This document shows, piece by piece, positions 32,705 through 45,404 of a DNA stretch of 64,000 nt. Numbering within the stretch: position 1 is the stretch's first letter; every line of letters starts with the position of its first letter. The notes under the pieces were generated by a model, which saw nothing but the letters and a program-made list of their open reading frames with translations, was not told the origin of the DNA and did no database searches. Origin of the DNA: Ashinkailepas kermadecensis (Eukaryota > Arthropoda > Thecostraca > Neolepadidae); NCBI GenBank assembly GCA_034440615.1, contig JAOTOM010004749.1, positions 62,001-126,000 of the forward strand, in the 5' to 3' direction. A program made the translations under genes and the position numbers.

Positions 32705-34727
32705 CTGCCGGCGACGGGGCACAGTCAGCGGTGTCGGACGCTGGGGGTTAGTGGTGTCGGACGCTGGGTGTCGGTAACATCTGGAGGGTCACTGACAGTC
32801 ATGGAGCCCCAGTGGTGTACCAAATGGGAGGTTAGAGTAGGGTTGGACTCCTGGTGTGGACTCCTGGTGCCCAAGTATAGAGTATTGGCAGCTCAATCGA
32901 ATATAATGCAATTTGCAGTGCATATTCGCTATAAAACGCAACTATCTGCAAAAGTGGACATAGCTACTTTGTGTCAGGTTACGACGCTTACAAACACAAG
33001 TGATTAGTTGCTGATCAGAGTAACAAAGTAAGCATACTACTATTTTTGGGCGTTGAAATATCCAGGTAAGACTAGTTTTTCAACACTGTTGTCGGGTACC
33101 AAAAGCGAGAGGGTCAAGAACGCCTTCCGAAAGTTAATGGCTGAAAATGTCTCTGGTTCAAACTACTCCTAGTGTGTTTATTAGCCCTTGCCGAGCCAGG
33201 GTGCATTGGGTGAGACTGACCATTGCTCTCTAGCTTGAGGTCTGGACCGCCCTGACACATCCTAGAATGGGTCATTACAAGCCAGCCTACACTCCTGTAT
33301 ATACAACGGCCACTTTACCCGATCAGACTCAACCGCAACGATTTTGAAACTTAAATAGCCTTGGTCTAGCAACGCTTCAAATTCGGCTTTCCTTATTCCG
33401 AATTAGACCCGTCCCTTCAATTTTATTTTTGCCAAATTTTAATCACGTTTCCTCTAAAGTACTCTCGATACTTTTTATTCAAAGGAGTGGTTCAGTGGCG
33501 GCACTTCCCCGCCAGTGCCACCTATGGTCTGTCACCCGGCGTTTAGCCTCCATGTGTTGCCGAGACGGGGCAGTAACGGTCGGTGCACAAGTCTCTGTCC
33601 GATAATGACCATGTCTGATCCTGCACCTGCAGCAAGGGAACATATAGCCTGCCTTTTGCCCTCGCTCGTCAAGGGCCCCTAATGCATCTTTAGTGTGATG
33701 GATACAGAGGGGCGCGAGTTGCGTGGATGAACTAGGTCGGACAGGCACCCATTTTGTCAGGGCATTCATTAGTGGGATGTCTGATAGATACAAATTGAGG
33801 GGGAAGGGACGGGAGCTCTGCAGTACTTAAATGAAGACAGAAAGGCCAGGTGTCGTAATAACTACCTGTCACGGCGGACCAATGCGAAGTCAAACAGCCA
33901 CAATCAAACACGAAGCACTTCACGGCCATTCATATTCACCGGAAAAAGGCAAAAAAGAACGAAAAAAACACCAAGCTAATTAGCATACGGAGCGACACGT
34001 CACAGCTGGGCCAGACGTGCGGCTCACGCAAAGTCCCAATCAGTGGACGGCACCAGCGATAGCGCAGCAGCTGCTGTTGCTTTTTATCAGCCAGGAGCCT
34101 GACACCGTTAACATCTACCGACACGGCACAAGGAGCTTCAGCCGGCACTGGCCCCTCGGCAGCAGCGCAACGACCAGCCTCCCGGCAGCAGTATAAACCC
34201 ACCTCAGCAGCAGCACAACCGGCCTCCCGGCAGCGGTGTAAAACCCCTCTCAGCAGCAGCACAACAACCGGCCTCCCGACAACAGTGCAAACCCCCGCTC
34301 GGCAGCAGCACAACAACCACATCAACAGTCACAGTCTACCAACCGCACGAAAAACGACGGGATACTAACAGCCTGAGCAGTAGCACCATACAAAACATGA
34401 TATCCTTGATATTCGTGTTCGCGGACCACTGACCGTTGCTATTGATACCAGTGCGTGAAGCTGAAGTTGGTAAGGTACTGACCGTTGTTGTTGGCGGTGG
34501 CGAATGTTTGCTGCTGTTGGCAAGACACTGACCGTTGTCGCTGGCGGTCGCAGGTGACCGTTGCCATTCGCGAGAATGACGGCTGCTGTTGATAGCGCAC
34601 TGACCGTTGTCGCTGGCAGTTCAGAGTAACCGTTGTTTTCAAGTGACCGTTGTTGGCAAGTCACTGGCAGAGACGAGTGCCAGTTGCAATTCGCGAGAGT
34701 GACGGCTGCTGTCGGTAGCCCACTGAC
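32705..34727 (-). other. tgo: tango intron D-E
   Basis: A 2,023-bp intron. It contains a short duplication of GGTGTCGGACGCTGGG (about 32730-32775), about 1.3 kb with nothing recognisable (32800-34100), an imperfect CAG-rich tandem (34144-34320) and the donor-derived repeats (34477-34734). Confidence 0.8.
34144..34320 (+). repeat. ~58-bp imperfect tandem repeat, about three copies
   Basis: Units contain CAGCAGCACAAC, then CGGCCTCCCGGCAGC, then GTAAACCC, with indels between copies. Confidence 0.75.
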
Positions 34728-34734
34728 CGTTGCT
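34477..34734 (-). repeat. tgo: Tandem copies of the exon D donor region
   Basis: The real junction (minus strand AACAGCAACG|GTCAGTG) lies at 34728/34727. Similar CAACGGTCAGT strings occur in the intron with GTCAGT at 34599-34604, 34527-34532 and 34477-34482. The block around 34552-34608 is repeated at 34678-34734 (123-bp step). Each copy keeps a usable-looking 5' splice site. Confidence 0.8.
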
Positions 34735-34865
34735 GTTGTTGGCGTTGGTGAGCTCGCTGGCGCTGGGCACCGAGGTGATCTGCAGCCGGCCGATGGCCAC
34801 CATGCAGCAGTGCGAGCTGCCCATCACCTCGTCGTCCACGCGCTCCAGTTGAATACCTTGGAAAT
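34728..34865 (-). CDS. tgo: tango exon D: inter-PAS linker and start of the PAS-B side
   Basis: The 138-nt exon completes Asp, then encodes FQGIQLERVDDEVMG, then SSHCCMVAIGRLQITSVPSA and SELTNANNSN, 45 residues, leaving G. The acceptor is TGCCAG|AT and the donor is AACG|GTCAGT. The SSHCC.VAIGRLQ.TS string is diagnostic of Tango/ARNT. The last bases of the exon plus the donor are repeated several times in the following intron. Confidence 0.95.
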
Positions 34866-35692
34866 CTGGCAAATCAGACACCCGCTCTGTTGCCACGGTC
34901 TTGGCCAGGACGTGCACACCACACCCCAACTCACCGCCTCTCAAATCACATATACACATATATCACGCATATATATATATACACACGCATCATATAGTAT
35001 CCCCACACCACACAACACCCACACTTATCACACCACTTCGCACCGAACACCACACCTTCCTCCACCCCGCATGCTGCACGACATATCACCGCACGACCTC
35101 CCCCCCCCCCCCCCCACACCCACTGATAACACCAGCTTACAACGAACACCCCAACTCCTCAAAACGACAAACATGTCTGACAGCCTGCTCGACACAGGGT
35201 GAGGTTACGGCCACCACAGCCACACGACACAGGCAGCAAAAATGTGCCTCACCTGGCCAGCGTGGACACCATATTGCCAGCTGAACGTAAATCATAGCGG
35301 TGAGACTGCCCTCTGGCAGGTCACGTCCCTACACTGGGACTTTTCGTGGGCGAAAAGAAAAAGCATCGGGTACGGCGGTAGACAACTTGTCACACACACA
35401 CCTGTGTGTGCAAAAATAATAGCACAAACACTATTATTTTTTTAGTAATCCGGATCACTCGGATGCAAAATATTTCGCACTCAGAGAGAGAATACATTAG
35501 GAAAGACCGCATATGTTCGCACCAATTACGTGAGAAGCCACCACAACTATGTCGCAAGCATCGTCCTCTTCCGAGTGCAGATAATTTACACACATTTTTA
35601 TCCAACTAACAATATGCATAAGAAGCGAAAATTACGATTACCATACACACTGATTGTACCAATGGACGCAAGCTGTAAACAAACACAGCGCG

Positions 35693-35790
35693 CTCGGACG
35701 AAGTACACGCTGTGCACTCGGACGAGGTACACGCTGTGTATTCGGACGAGGTACACGCTGTGTATTCGGACGAAGTACACGATACAGAGC
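35693..35790 (+). repeat. 24-bp tandem repeat, four copies
   Basis: CGGACGAGGTACACGCTGTG-type units step by 24 bp (CGGACG at 35695, 35719, 35743 and 35767). Confidence 0.9.
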
Positions 35791-36264
35791 CTGGAATCAG
35801 CACGCAAGACTAGGCGAATATTGCATTCAATATATGCAACCTTTTGATTGTGCGTAACAATCATACGAGTCCCAGGTAGCGACAGGCCCCCTGCACTTAA
35901 CTCGGCACACAATTCCCATTGACAATCGTGGGAAATGGGACGAACAGTGTTTGAAAGGAGGTTCAACGTTTTCTCATCTGGGTGGAGAGGTGACGCTGGG
36001 TGGGTGAGTACATGTTCACCGACATCTGACAATATCCGCAGCAATTTTAAGCAGTGGAAAGAGCGAAATTGTGCCGGCATGCTATGCGAACCACAAATAA
36101 CACGAATGTGTATTCAGAGAAAGGTGCACTTCGAGGATTGAAATCTTTTACAGCTGCATCCATGCGTCCCAGCAACGCTTGTGGGTTCCAAATGCCTATA
36201 TTTGCATGAATCGAAAACATTTTCCAACTTACATTATCCATTGTTGTTGCTTGTTTTCCCTGTG

Positions 36265-36376
36265 GCATCCTAATAGGTGAACTATGGCGCTGTGGCGCTA
36301 TAATGGGTGGAGTATGGCACCGTGCCATCCTAATAGGTGAACTATGGCACAATGCATAACCGGCGAATTATGGCGC
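36265..36376 (+). repeat. Imperfect tandem repeat, about two copies
   Basis: CATCCTAATAGGTGAACTATGGC occurs twice (about 36267 and 36327) with degenerate GTGGAGTATGGCAC-type copies between. Confidence 0.7.
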
Positions 36377-37489
36377 TAACTGCTGACCATGCGACTATTG
36401 ATGCTTGCAGCTCGCGCGCACGACATGTGTGCCTTCACCGGCCAACCAACAAGGACCCGCGCTGGCCGGACACCCATGCACGGGAATATCCAGCGATAAT
36501 TTTCGCTGGAATTACAATGGGTTCTGGACAATCTCATCCGTACCGTCCATTTAAAAGCTGTGGGACATTGCGAGTAGGAGGACGAGGACCGTCCACGGCG
36601 TAATACATGGTGTACTGCCGCATGCTGTTTTGTAGCAACGGTGGAATTGACCTGTTCCATAACGAAAAGAGAGCCCAAGAAGGCTTATGAACTGCTGCTC
36701 TATAATACCGACAGAGGACCAGCGGTCGTCCTTTGCCACCAGATGTGGAAAAGTGCACTTGACTACCGCACCTGCAACACACAGCTGCCCCCTTCAGCAA
36801 CCACTCCAGTGAGCATGTCCGCCTCCTATCAGCTGTCAGCCGCGTCGTCACCGATTAAAAACAGCCGCTGAAATGCATGAACGAGACACAAAGCGAGACT
36901 AACTGGTCTTCCTACTAAGCATATGGCGATCTTATCAAATGCACGAATATTTGCACAGCCAGCCTTTCTGCTTCTTTGATCTGTGTTCCGGAAATGGTTT
37001 ATAAGAAATGCAGTAACTCATGCAGTTGCTATGGTAATTAAAAGCTTTTCTTTGTTGCAGGTTCCGCCAAGACAAAGACATTTCTGTGTGCTTTGATCCA
37101 GACCACAAGTTTTTTGCATTCATTACACGTATGCGACTGATTGGAAGAGCGGTACTTGGCTTTGTCGGCGGCACATGCTGTACATCTTCTTGTTCCGCTT
37201 GCGGCTTATCAACATCAAAATGTCGTACGTATGCTGGTCTCCACATTGACGGCATCAAATGTACACGACAGCGAACCGCCAACTGACCCAAGGCCATACA
37301 CACTGCCTGATATTCATTACAACGATAACGGAACAATGGCTCAGAGACCGTTCCAGCAATTGCACAACGTCGACCAGTACTGAGAGCACTGCAACGCCAA
37401 ATACACGGTCTATGAAGCAATCGGTTCATACCAAACTTTCGCATACAACGGGCGCAAGGCCGAATATCAAACAGCTGTTAAGACGGTCG

Positions 37490-37960
37490 GACTCCGTGAC
37501 GTTAAACCCTGCGACGCCAGACTGTGACTTAAGACTCCGCGACGCCGGACTCTGACGTCAGACTCCGCGACGCCAGACTGTGACGTAAGATTCCGTGACG
37601 GCAGACTGTGTGACGCCAAATCCTGCGACGCCAGACTGTGACGTAAGACTCCGCGACGCCAGACTCTGACGCAAAACTTTGACTTAAGACTCCGCGACGC
37701 CAAACTCTGGCGTAAGACTCCGCGACGCCAAACTCTGGCGTACGACTCCGTGACGGCAGACTCTGACGTCAGACTCTGACGAAAGACACCGCGACGCCAA
37801 ACTCTGGCGTAAGACACCGTGACGGCAGACTGTTGTATGACTCCGCGATACCAGACTCTGGGAAGGTCGACTCCATGGTGCCAGACTCGAGGACGATAGA
37901 CTCCAAGGCGCCACACTCTGGGACGGTAGACTCCATGGTGCCACACTCCGCAAAGGTAGA
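37490..37960 (+). repeat. Imperfect ~30-bp minisatellite
   Basis: About fifteen units of GACTCCGCGACGCCAGACT, then CTGACGT, with many small indels; the unit drifts toward the right end. Confidence 0.8.
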
Positions 37961-38357
37961 CGTTGTGACGACCTGTCCACTATCACCGACATCTTTCCAA
38001 GTTCAGGAGCATGGCCGTACAGGAGACCGGCACGCCAGCCGTCGATCACGTGTGGTTGCCGAGCGGACCTGTTCGTGCTCATTCCAAGCGACACAGTTCC
38101 AGCTAAGCACTGCATGGTGGCGGACGCCGAGCCGCACATTTATTCCGTAATATACGGGCACTTTGACAGCCTTGGCACGCTGGTCGGGCGGTGCCGGGGG
38201 GTGGGGGGTGGGGTGGGGGGGGGAGCAGGGGGGGAGCAGGGGCGAAGCGGTCTCGTACACCACCGAACCAACCTTGGGCTCTTTAACGAAGCATCCGACC
38301 GCTGGGCCATACAGAGCACCAACCTCTCACGTTTGCGGGTGGACCCAGTAATCCCGG

Positions 38358-38428
38358 CGGTTGTGGGATTTCAAACCACGATCTTACGATCAAGAGTCCA
38401 ACGCCCTACCGTCTGAGTTACCACAACC
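38358..38428 (-). repeat. tRNA-Lys-like SINE or tRNA pseudogene
   Basis: On the minus strand, GGTTGTG pairs perfectly with CACAACC. TAACTCAGACGGTAGGGC resembles box A, GACTCTTGATC resembles the tRNA-Lys (CTT) anticodon region, and GGTTTGAAATCC is a degenerate box B. The anticodon stem does not pair well, so it is a relic. Confidence 0.6.
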
Positions 38429-38464
38429 CCCTCCATACACCGCCGGCTGGCTCTCATTGTGCCA

Positions 38465-38757
38465 GGTCCCCACCTGACGGACGAGCCGCGAGTGGCACGG
38501 TGTGGTCCGTGGGGGTGTTCCAGACAGCGACTGATCGGAGTCCCACCTGACGGACGAGCCGCGAGTGGCACGGTGTGGCCCGTGGGGGTGTTCCAGACAA
38601 CGACTGACTAGGTCCCCACCTGACGGACGACCCGCGAGTGGCACGGTGTGGCCCGTGGGGGTGTTCCAGACAACGACTGATCGGATTCCCACCTGACGAA
38701 CGGACCGCGAGTGGCACGGTGTGGCCCGCGGGGGTGATCCAGACAACGACCGACTAA
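38465..38757 (+). repeat. 73-bp minisatellite, four copies
   Basis: CACCTGACGGACGAGCCGCG recurs at 38471, 38544, 38617 and 38690, an exact 73-bp step. Confidence 0.92.
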
Positions 38758-39330
38758 AGCGTGCTACACCACTCCCCTAGCTGACGAGGGAAGACAAGTC
38801 AGGCTGCACCTCTTCTTCTTTGAGTTATTGTACGGCGCATTCAATTGCTAGGTCATATAGCGTACACGGGCTGCACATCTCTGGCGCAGAGGTGTGCCCA
38901 CGACAGACCGGCGAAGTATATCGGTGGTCGTGACATCAACTGAAGGGAGCGGAGTGTCTGGACAGCTTGGCGGACCGAACGGACCTCCGGAGGCATGGCA
39001 CGCTAATGACAGTACAGGGTAGTGCCTCTTAGCGGCGTGGGACATTTAGGGCGGGCCGAAGCTCATTAGCCGAAATAGTCACTCACGACACACAAGGTCA
39101 CATCGCCTCTGGATGGCACGAGTCATCACGACGCACGAGGTAATAGACGATCCTCGCCTCCCTGGTCGGGCGTGGGTCATCCGCAGACCACGAGCCTGCC
39201 GGCGATCCTCGCCTCCGAACGACATCTGTCGGCCACGCAGGCTGACGGCGTCAAGTAAACGACCGAGACAGCTCATAAACCAGACTGGTCTGTCTGCACG
39301 TGGCAATCAGCTGATGCGCCGCCGCTGGCC

Positions 39331-39440
39331 GCCTGCCGCCGTTACCGCCGCGTTAAGGGCAGCGACTCCCGGCCGCCTGCCGCCGCGTTAAGGGCAGCGA
39401 CTCCCGGCCGCCTGCCGCCGCGTTAAGGGGAGCGACTCCC
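39331..39440 (+). repeat. 35-bp tandem repeat, three copies
   Basis: GCCGCCGCGTTAAGGG, then CAGCGACTCCC, recurs with a 35-bp step (39351, 39386 and 39421). Confidence 0.9.
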
Positions 39441-41225
39441 AAGCGTGTGTCCACCAGCCGTGGCGCGATGGACGCCGGTGTTGGTTCGCGGCACCGACAC
39501 CATAATTAACAGACCACCAGTAGTGGGGGGGGGTGGCACCCTTCCAATGCCGGCCATCGCTCGTCGCCCTGCCCATCCGCCCATTGTCCTGTCCTTCCGT
39601 CCCGGTGTGGGCTCATCTGTGCGGCACACAGCAGCCGAGCCCGTCCCAGCACCCGCCCGGACGTAATGTCGCCGCGCTCTTTCACCAGAAAAATACACCG
39701 GCTCAGCGCCAGCCGCACAGTTCTCCGAAAACACGGACCGGAGTACCCATGCGACCCCCCCCAGCCGGGGGACTCGCCGCGCCGACCTCGGCGCCAGGTC
39801 AACAAACCTACGCCAATGGTCGTGACAGCCGAGCTTTTCTCCCAGAGGCAAAAATGTCTCCGACCGGTTGGCACAAGGCTGTGTCACGGCGTCGTCACGT
39901 CACGCCAGCCGGCCGCCAGACGGTGCCAATGACCCCGGCGCACTGACGCCGCCACTCGCCGCACCAACGCCGACCGCCAGATGCGATCACGCGAGCATGC
40001 TGAGCTCTGCGGTGTGCCATGGGTCGGCGGCCGGCCACGCCGCTCGGCCGCGGCACCGAGCACGGTGAGCAACCAGCACGTGCATCTGTCATATCACTGG
40101 CAAAACCAACTGCGTCAGCGGTTCTCCCAATCATTGCACGCGGAGGCTGCACGTGCGGCCATCCGGGCCGTCTCGTACCAGGCGGGTTGCACATACGGCT
40201 GATGTATGCGGCGACTGAGCGGGCTCTCCGTGCGGCTACACCCGCCCGCCACTGACCGGGCCGCACGTGTGGCTGTTGTAGGCAGCGACTGAGCGGGCTT
40301 TCCGTGCGGCTACACCCGCCCACGAATGACCGGGCCGCACGTGCCACTCTGCCAGCCTCTGAGCGGGCCGGCACCCAGCTGACCATGTGACTGAGCTGCA
40401 CGTGCGGTTGCCCCAGCACATGCTGGCAGCGAACAGTAGCTGGCGACACCGTGTGTGTTCGGCTGCAGCCAGCGGTCCAGCCATGGCGCCGGTGACGAAA
40501 TCAGTGCATGGCCCGGGCCGTAATCATGCATCGCATTGTGTTGTATCGGCCGGATCGCTGCCGCTGACGTGGCCGAAGTCAGCCAGTTGCGGCACTGGTG
40601 GAGGTCACTTTCGCCATTGTATCTGCAAGTTGTCGGTTGTCCAATATAGGGCTAATATTCCATGTGTGTGCTGGAAACGCCGGATGCTGGAGGGAAGCAA
40701 AACGTGAGAAGAGAAGCCATTACGACTGTGCAAGCAATCTTGAAATAGCACTATTTGCCACCGTCCAGTCTTCCGGTAATGGCTGTAAAGCACACTTCAC
40801 GCGGTGCTGCTGCCACTGCACAAGGCGCTAATCTGAGAACTTCACAACTAATTATGATGCGAGATTGTAGTTATGAGGAAAAGTATTGTCAATGTTTTCT
40901 AAAACGTGGGAGGCATTGTGTAATTACGGGCGAAACCCACAATAACGCTTACGGCAAACAATACCATTCGCTAACAAGTGGGGACTATATAGCATGCTCC
41001 AATACCATCACCCCAGTTGAAACGCTATTTTTCAACATAACGAAAGCGAACGACTACCTTGACAGGAAGCTCAGTATACATCGCGTAGTGACGCTAATCG
41101 TGACGGAACTGACCGCCCGCGTCCATGCTCGAGAAAAACGCGAGCTACAAAACCTGCGACTCTGGCCTGGAAGCCACAGTTAACTTGAAGCACCAAACAA
41201 TACTGACAGGCATGCACTCCGTGGT

Positions 41226-41718
41226 GACCACCGACCGCAGCACATCTTGGCCACTGACCACGGACCGCAGCACATCTCGGCCACTGACCACGGACTGCAG
41301 TACAGCTCGGCCGCTGACCACGGACTGCAGTACAGCTCGGCCGCTGACCACGGACTGCAGTACAGCTCGGCCGCTGACCACGGACTGCAGTACAGCTCGG
41401 CCGCTGACCACGGACTGCAGTACACCTCGGCCGCTGACCACGGACTGCAGTACAGCTCGGCCGCTGACCACGGACTGCAGTACAGCTCGGCCGCTGACCA
41501 CGGACTGCAGTACAGCTCGGCCGCTGACCACGGACTGCAGTACAGCTCGGCCGCTGACCACGGACTGCAGTACAGCTCGGCCGCTGACCACGGACTGCAG
41601 TACAGCTCGGCCGCTGACCACGGACTGCAGTACAGCTCGGCCACTGACCACGGACTGCAGTACAGATCGGCCACTGACCACGGACTGCAGAACAGCTCGG
41701 CCACTGACCACGGACCAC
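41226..41718 (+). repeat. 30-bp minisatellite, about 16 copies
   Basis: The unit is CTGACCACGGACTGCAG, then TACAGCTCGGCCG. Because 30 is divisible by 3, several frames on both strands stay open and give false repetitive ORFs. The central units are identical, the edge units are diverged. Confidence 0.95.
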
Positions 41719-43924
41719 GGACTATCGACAGTGGTCGTGTGGTTGCGCCAGCTGCCGCCGCCACCAGCGTGGCGCCACAGTCGTCAGCTGCCGTCGGCCG
41801 CACCCCACCATCGCCAGGTACGCCAGGTACGCCGCCACTCGGCCAAACATCCGACAACGCAGCACGGCCACTGCTGAAGGTGGCAATCATGATTAGCCTG
41901 AGTCGGAACACCTCCACCCGGTGGCCGCCGGTGACGTCAGAGCCCCGGCCCCGCCCTCTGTCCACTCGTTCGTGCCACTGGACAATGATTCAGCGTTAGT
42001 AGGTAGCATCCATTTCATTGAGCGCCAGAACTGTATCGCCGCTGGAACAGACCATGCCATATTTCAGTTTTCAGGTCACGTGAGGCAGAAAAACCGCTGT
42101 AGTGAGCGGAACGCGATCATTAACGTTAATCCGACCTACTCTGGCCGACGATTAAAAAGGCAGCCTATTTGCATAGACTCTGCAACCAAAATAATGCTTA
42201 AAATAAGACCTCCATAGGTATTCCCGATAGGCTGAAATTCGAAAATAAAGTTCGACATAAAAGCAGTGAAATTCCACACCCAAACTTGCTTGGCTGACCT
42301 CTCCAGCCAAGGCATGGCTTTTTCTCCACATACTGTGACCAATCACGTGGCACTTCGATGGCTTCAGTTAAGATGGCCTCAACTTCCAAATGATCAACTA
42401 TAATTGCACACGTGCCTGTGGTGCTGGTCCTGAAGTTTCAATGCAAAAGAAGCCAGTTGTATGGCCTCAGCGTGTCATCTTCACAATAAGCCCAGCATGA
42501 TTGCCCAATAATACCGCTCTGAACTACAACAAACCAAACAGTAAGCACACTCATGACGAAACGCCACTGAAAGCATGTCCTAACCCAGGAGGAAGAAGCC
42601 GGCAGAACGGCTGACAGTGCTACACAAGCAGTCACTAGAGCACCGGCGATGATCCACTGGCGCATAGATGAACCGGAGACTAACGCAACACCAGGGGATG
42701 AGATGATCTTCACCCATCCACCGCACATCCTCAGGTCCACTCGGTACATGCCACAATTCGCGAAATCCCAGAAAGGTGGGCACCCTATGTCCGCCCCACG
42801 ACTCCCGCTGAAGACCTGCTGCGCTGCACCAACATTGAGGTTCAGCGGAGGTCGGTCGTACGATCGGCTGATGGTTTTCTGATGCACTATCGATTACCCC
42901 CGGGGAGGGGCGGGCAGGGGAAAGACCGCGCTGTCAGTACTTTGTGCGTAAGTTAATGGCACTGGGCACACAGTACTGCACTGCACAGTCGGCAAATCGA
43001 ATTGTCACTCCAAAAAAGGCGACCAATCTGAGGGTTCAACATCCTCGTCTTGCAAGCATGTGATTGTGTCTCCAGCATACGAGATATGCATACTACAGCG
43101 AATACCAACGACCGCCACGTCATTACCCGACTGAAGTTATGGTCGGCACGTGGCACATCCTGACGGTGACAGAAGTCATACCGCCTGCCGAGCATACATC
43201 ACGCCCTTCCACCTCAGCGCAGCATTCATATTCAAACTACATAAAATGATACGATAAATTTAGGACACCAGTTCCCGGAAAACACAGAGCCTGAGCGGTC
43301 TAGTCCATGGCCGCTCTGCACAAAGCGAAGCAGGAATCCAATACGATATAACTTCTCCGCCTTGTTAAATTAACGTCAACTTGATATACAGATGCTAGCT
43401 ATTAATCTGGCATTAGACACCAGCACCATACATTTGCTGCGTTTGCTATTTGAACTTCAGTGCGCTTCGACCAGTTTTTGATCATTCACGCCCATCAGCA
43501 CGATAAATATCGTGTAAAACTATAAAGGAGAACAGTCCGCTCTGTCCAATACACGGAAAGCTTCAGGGCAATGACCTACAAACATATCACTTTCATCATA
43601 ACCGTTAACACCTGATCTTACATTTACGCCTTGCTGCTATGCAAGTTGTGACATGCACAAATGACAGACGTGTATCCATGCTGAATACACAAGCCTGGTA
43701 TTAGTTCAGCAATAATCAACATGGTTACAATTAGTGTGTTCCCCACACCAGCACACCAAACACTTGCATTGCTTACAGCGTGCAATTGCATTTACACATT
43801 ATACAAGCAATATTCTTCTCCTACACCTCAACCACACGAATGGCAAACCACACGTCTCAGCCCGGACAATGCCTTCGAGCGCAGTGTGCAGACACGACCG
43901 CGCCGGGGCTGACCTACGACGTAC

Positions 43925-44119
43925 CGGTGGGCGGCCAGTTTTTTATGTAGCCGGTGCAGTGGACGACCGCGTAGTTGGCGCCGTCGGGGGCCGGGCCCAG
44001 CGAGTTGCGACCGCGCAGCCGGTTCAGGTGGGCCGACATCATGTTGTCCGGCTGCACGTTGCCGATCTTCATGCGCGTGATGAAGCCGCGTCGGGAGCCC
44101 ATGCACAGCCGCATCGTGG
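43925..44119 (-). CDS. tgo: tango exon C: PAS-A end
   Basis: The exon completes Ser (T|CC), then encodes TMRLCMGSRRGFITRMKIGN to YAVVHCTGYIKNWPPT, 64 residues, and leaves G of a split Asp codon. The acceptor is TTACAG|CC and the donor is CCG|GTACGT. It matches Tango (LNRL..RNSLGP..DG.NYAVVHCTGYIKNWPPTD). The acceptor and the first 16 nt of the exon are tandemly copied upstream at 44176-44310 (see the repeat entry), giving three near-identical candidate 3' splice sites. Confidence 0.96.
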
Positions 44120-44310
44120 CTGTAACAGCGTGGCGGCGCGACCGTCAGGCGGAGACAACACGGCAGGCGGAGACAACACAGCCGCATCGTGGCTGTAGCA
44201 GCGTGGCGGCGCGACCGTCAGGCGGAGACAACACGGCAGGCGGAGACAACACAGCCGCATCGTGGCTGTAGCAGCGTGGCGGCGCGACCGTCAGGCGGAG
44301 ACAACACGCA
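44104..44310 (-). repeat. tgo: 73-bp tandem triplication of the exon C acceptor
   Basis: Starting 16 nt inside exon C, a 73-bp unit (16 nt of exon plus 57 nt of intron) repeats with an exact step: CAGCCGCATCGTGG at 44106, 44179 and 44252. On the minus strand each unit carries CTRCAG or TTACAG followed by CCACGATGCGGCTGTG. The real acceptor is the 44120-44121 copy; the others lie at 44193-44194 and 44266-44267. The step is not a multiple of 3. Confidence 0.92.
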
Positions 44311-45352
44311 CCACGCCGGCCGCAGCATCAGGCAGTCGAACACGGCGGGAACATCAGAAATCCGAGCCGGCCACTGTCGCTCGTCGGGCAGCTAATGCAA
44401 TCTATAAAGTTACTTTCGTGACCACAGAAAAGCGCATTAGTTACGTTCACGGGCATCTTTTGCTGCTCTTATGGTGTAAAAATGTCGATGTCATGTCAAG
44501 TATGTCGGCATGACCTGTCCCGTCGCCATTAGAGAGAACATGAGCCGTTGTGCTACAAATCGTGAACTATCGGACCATTAACTTCACTTAGCCTCAGATG
44601 GAAAATATTCGGTGTGGTAAAGTGATGGATGGCCCAGTTAACCTACTTACATGGGTTATTAAACTTTCAAATGTCGCTCAAGATCATTGACACAACTTGA
44701 ACTCTGAGGACCTTTTTTGGGCCATGAGTCACCACCGCGTTAATTTTCACGCTGACGCTGAAGTTGGCGTCCGATTTTACCCTGCAGTCAAGAGAATAAC
44801 GCTCTCGGGCATCATTGCGGAAGCATTCCACGAGGAAGTCAACACGTCAGACAATCAAGGAACTCGGTTAGACGTCATCTAACTATTGACAAGTGGGACG
44901 AAATGCAACAATCACAAATTGTTCAGTCTCCGAAGAGCACACCACAAGTATCATCTACTGCGTGATTGGTATCGGTACCACCACAGGCAAGCAGCACGAC
45001 CACGGAAAGTTAGATGTTGGTCGAATACGAATCTTGAATCTCGACTTGTGCCACTGCATCAATTAGTTAGTTAGTTAGTTATTTGGGCTTTAGGGCGCGT
45101 CGACCTGCCACTGCATCAAGAAAACCGGTTGATTTCCGAAAATCCCCCACGACATCAAGTGCAATTTATTTTTATATGAATGTATAGTATCGGCACCATG
45201 TGAATTTTTTTTATCGTCTGCTATACCAGAAGTGGACTGAACGTATTTCGCTCTCCTCACTATGCGTGTGAACCCTATTCCGAGAACTTCTACTGAGTTA
45301 GGCATTGCGGTTATTTCTAGGATATATGTATTTTTTTTATTTATATATATTT

Positions 45353-45354
<2 letters not shown>

Positions 45355-45400
<46 letters not shown>
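45355..45400. repeat. (TA)n microsatellite
   Basis: About 23 TA units after a T-rich lead. Confidence 0.95.

Positions 45401-45404
<4 letters not shown>

Larger units (their letters stand above)
34866..43924 (-). other. tgo: tango intron C-D (9.06 kb)
   Basis: No other gene is supported inside. It holds the tandem arrays listed below at 35693, 36265, 37490, 38465, 39331 and 41226 and a tRNA-Lys-like repeat at 38358-38428. The stretches 35800-36260, 36380-37480, 39450-41220 and 41720-43920 show nothing recognisable beyond short C or A runs. Confidence 0.75.

Noticed and set aside
37141..37444. Cys/His-containing ORFs resembling zinc fingers
   Set aside because: Spacing does not fit a known finger and the frame is not supported on either side.
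41071..41999. Overlapping repetitive ORFs of up to 261 codons on both strands
   Set aside because: A 30-bp unit keeps every stop-free frame open; nothing outside the array looks coding.
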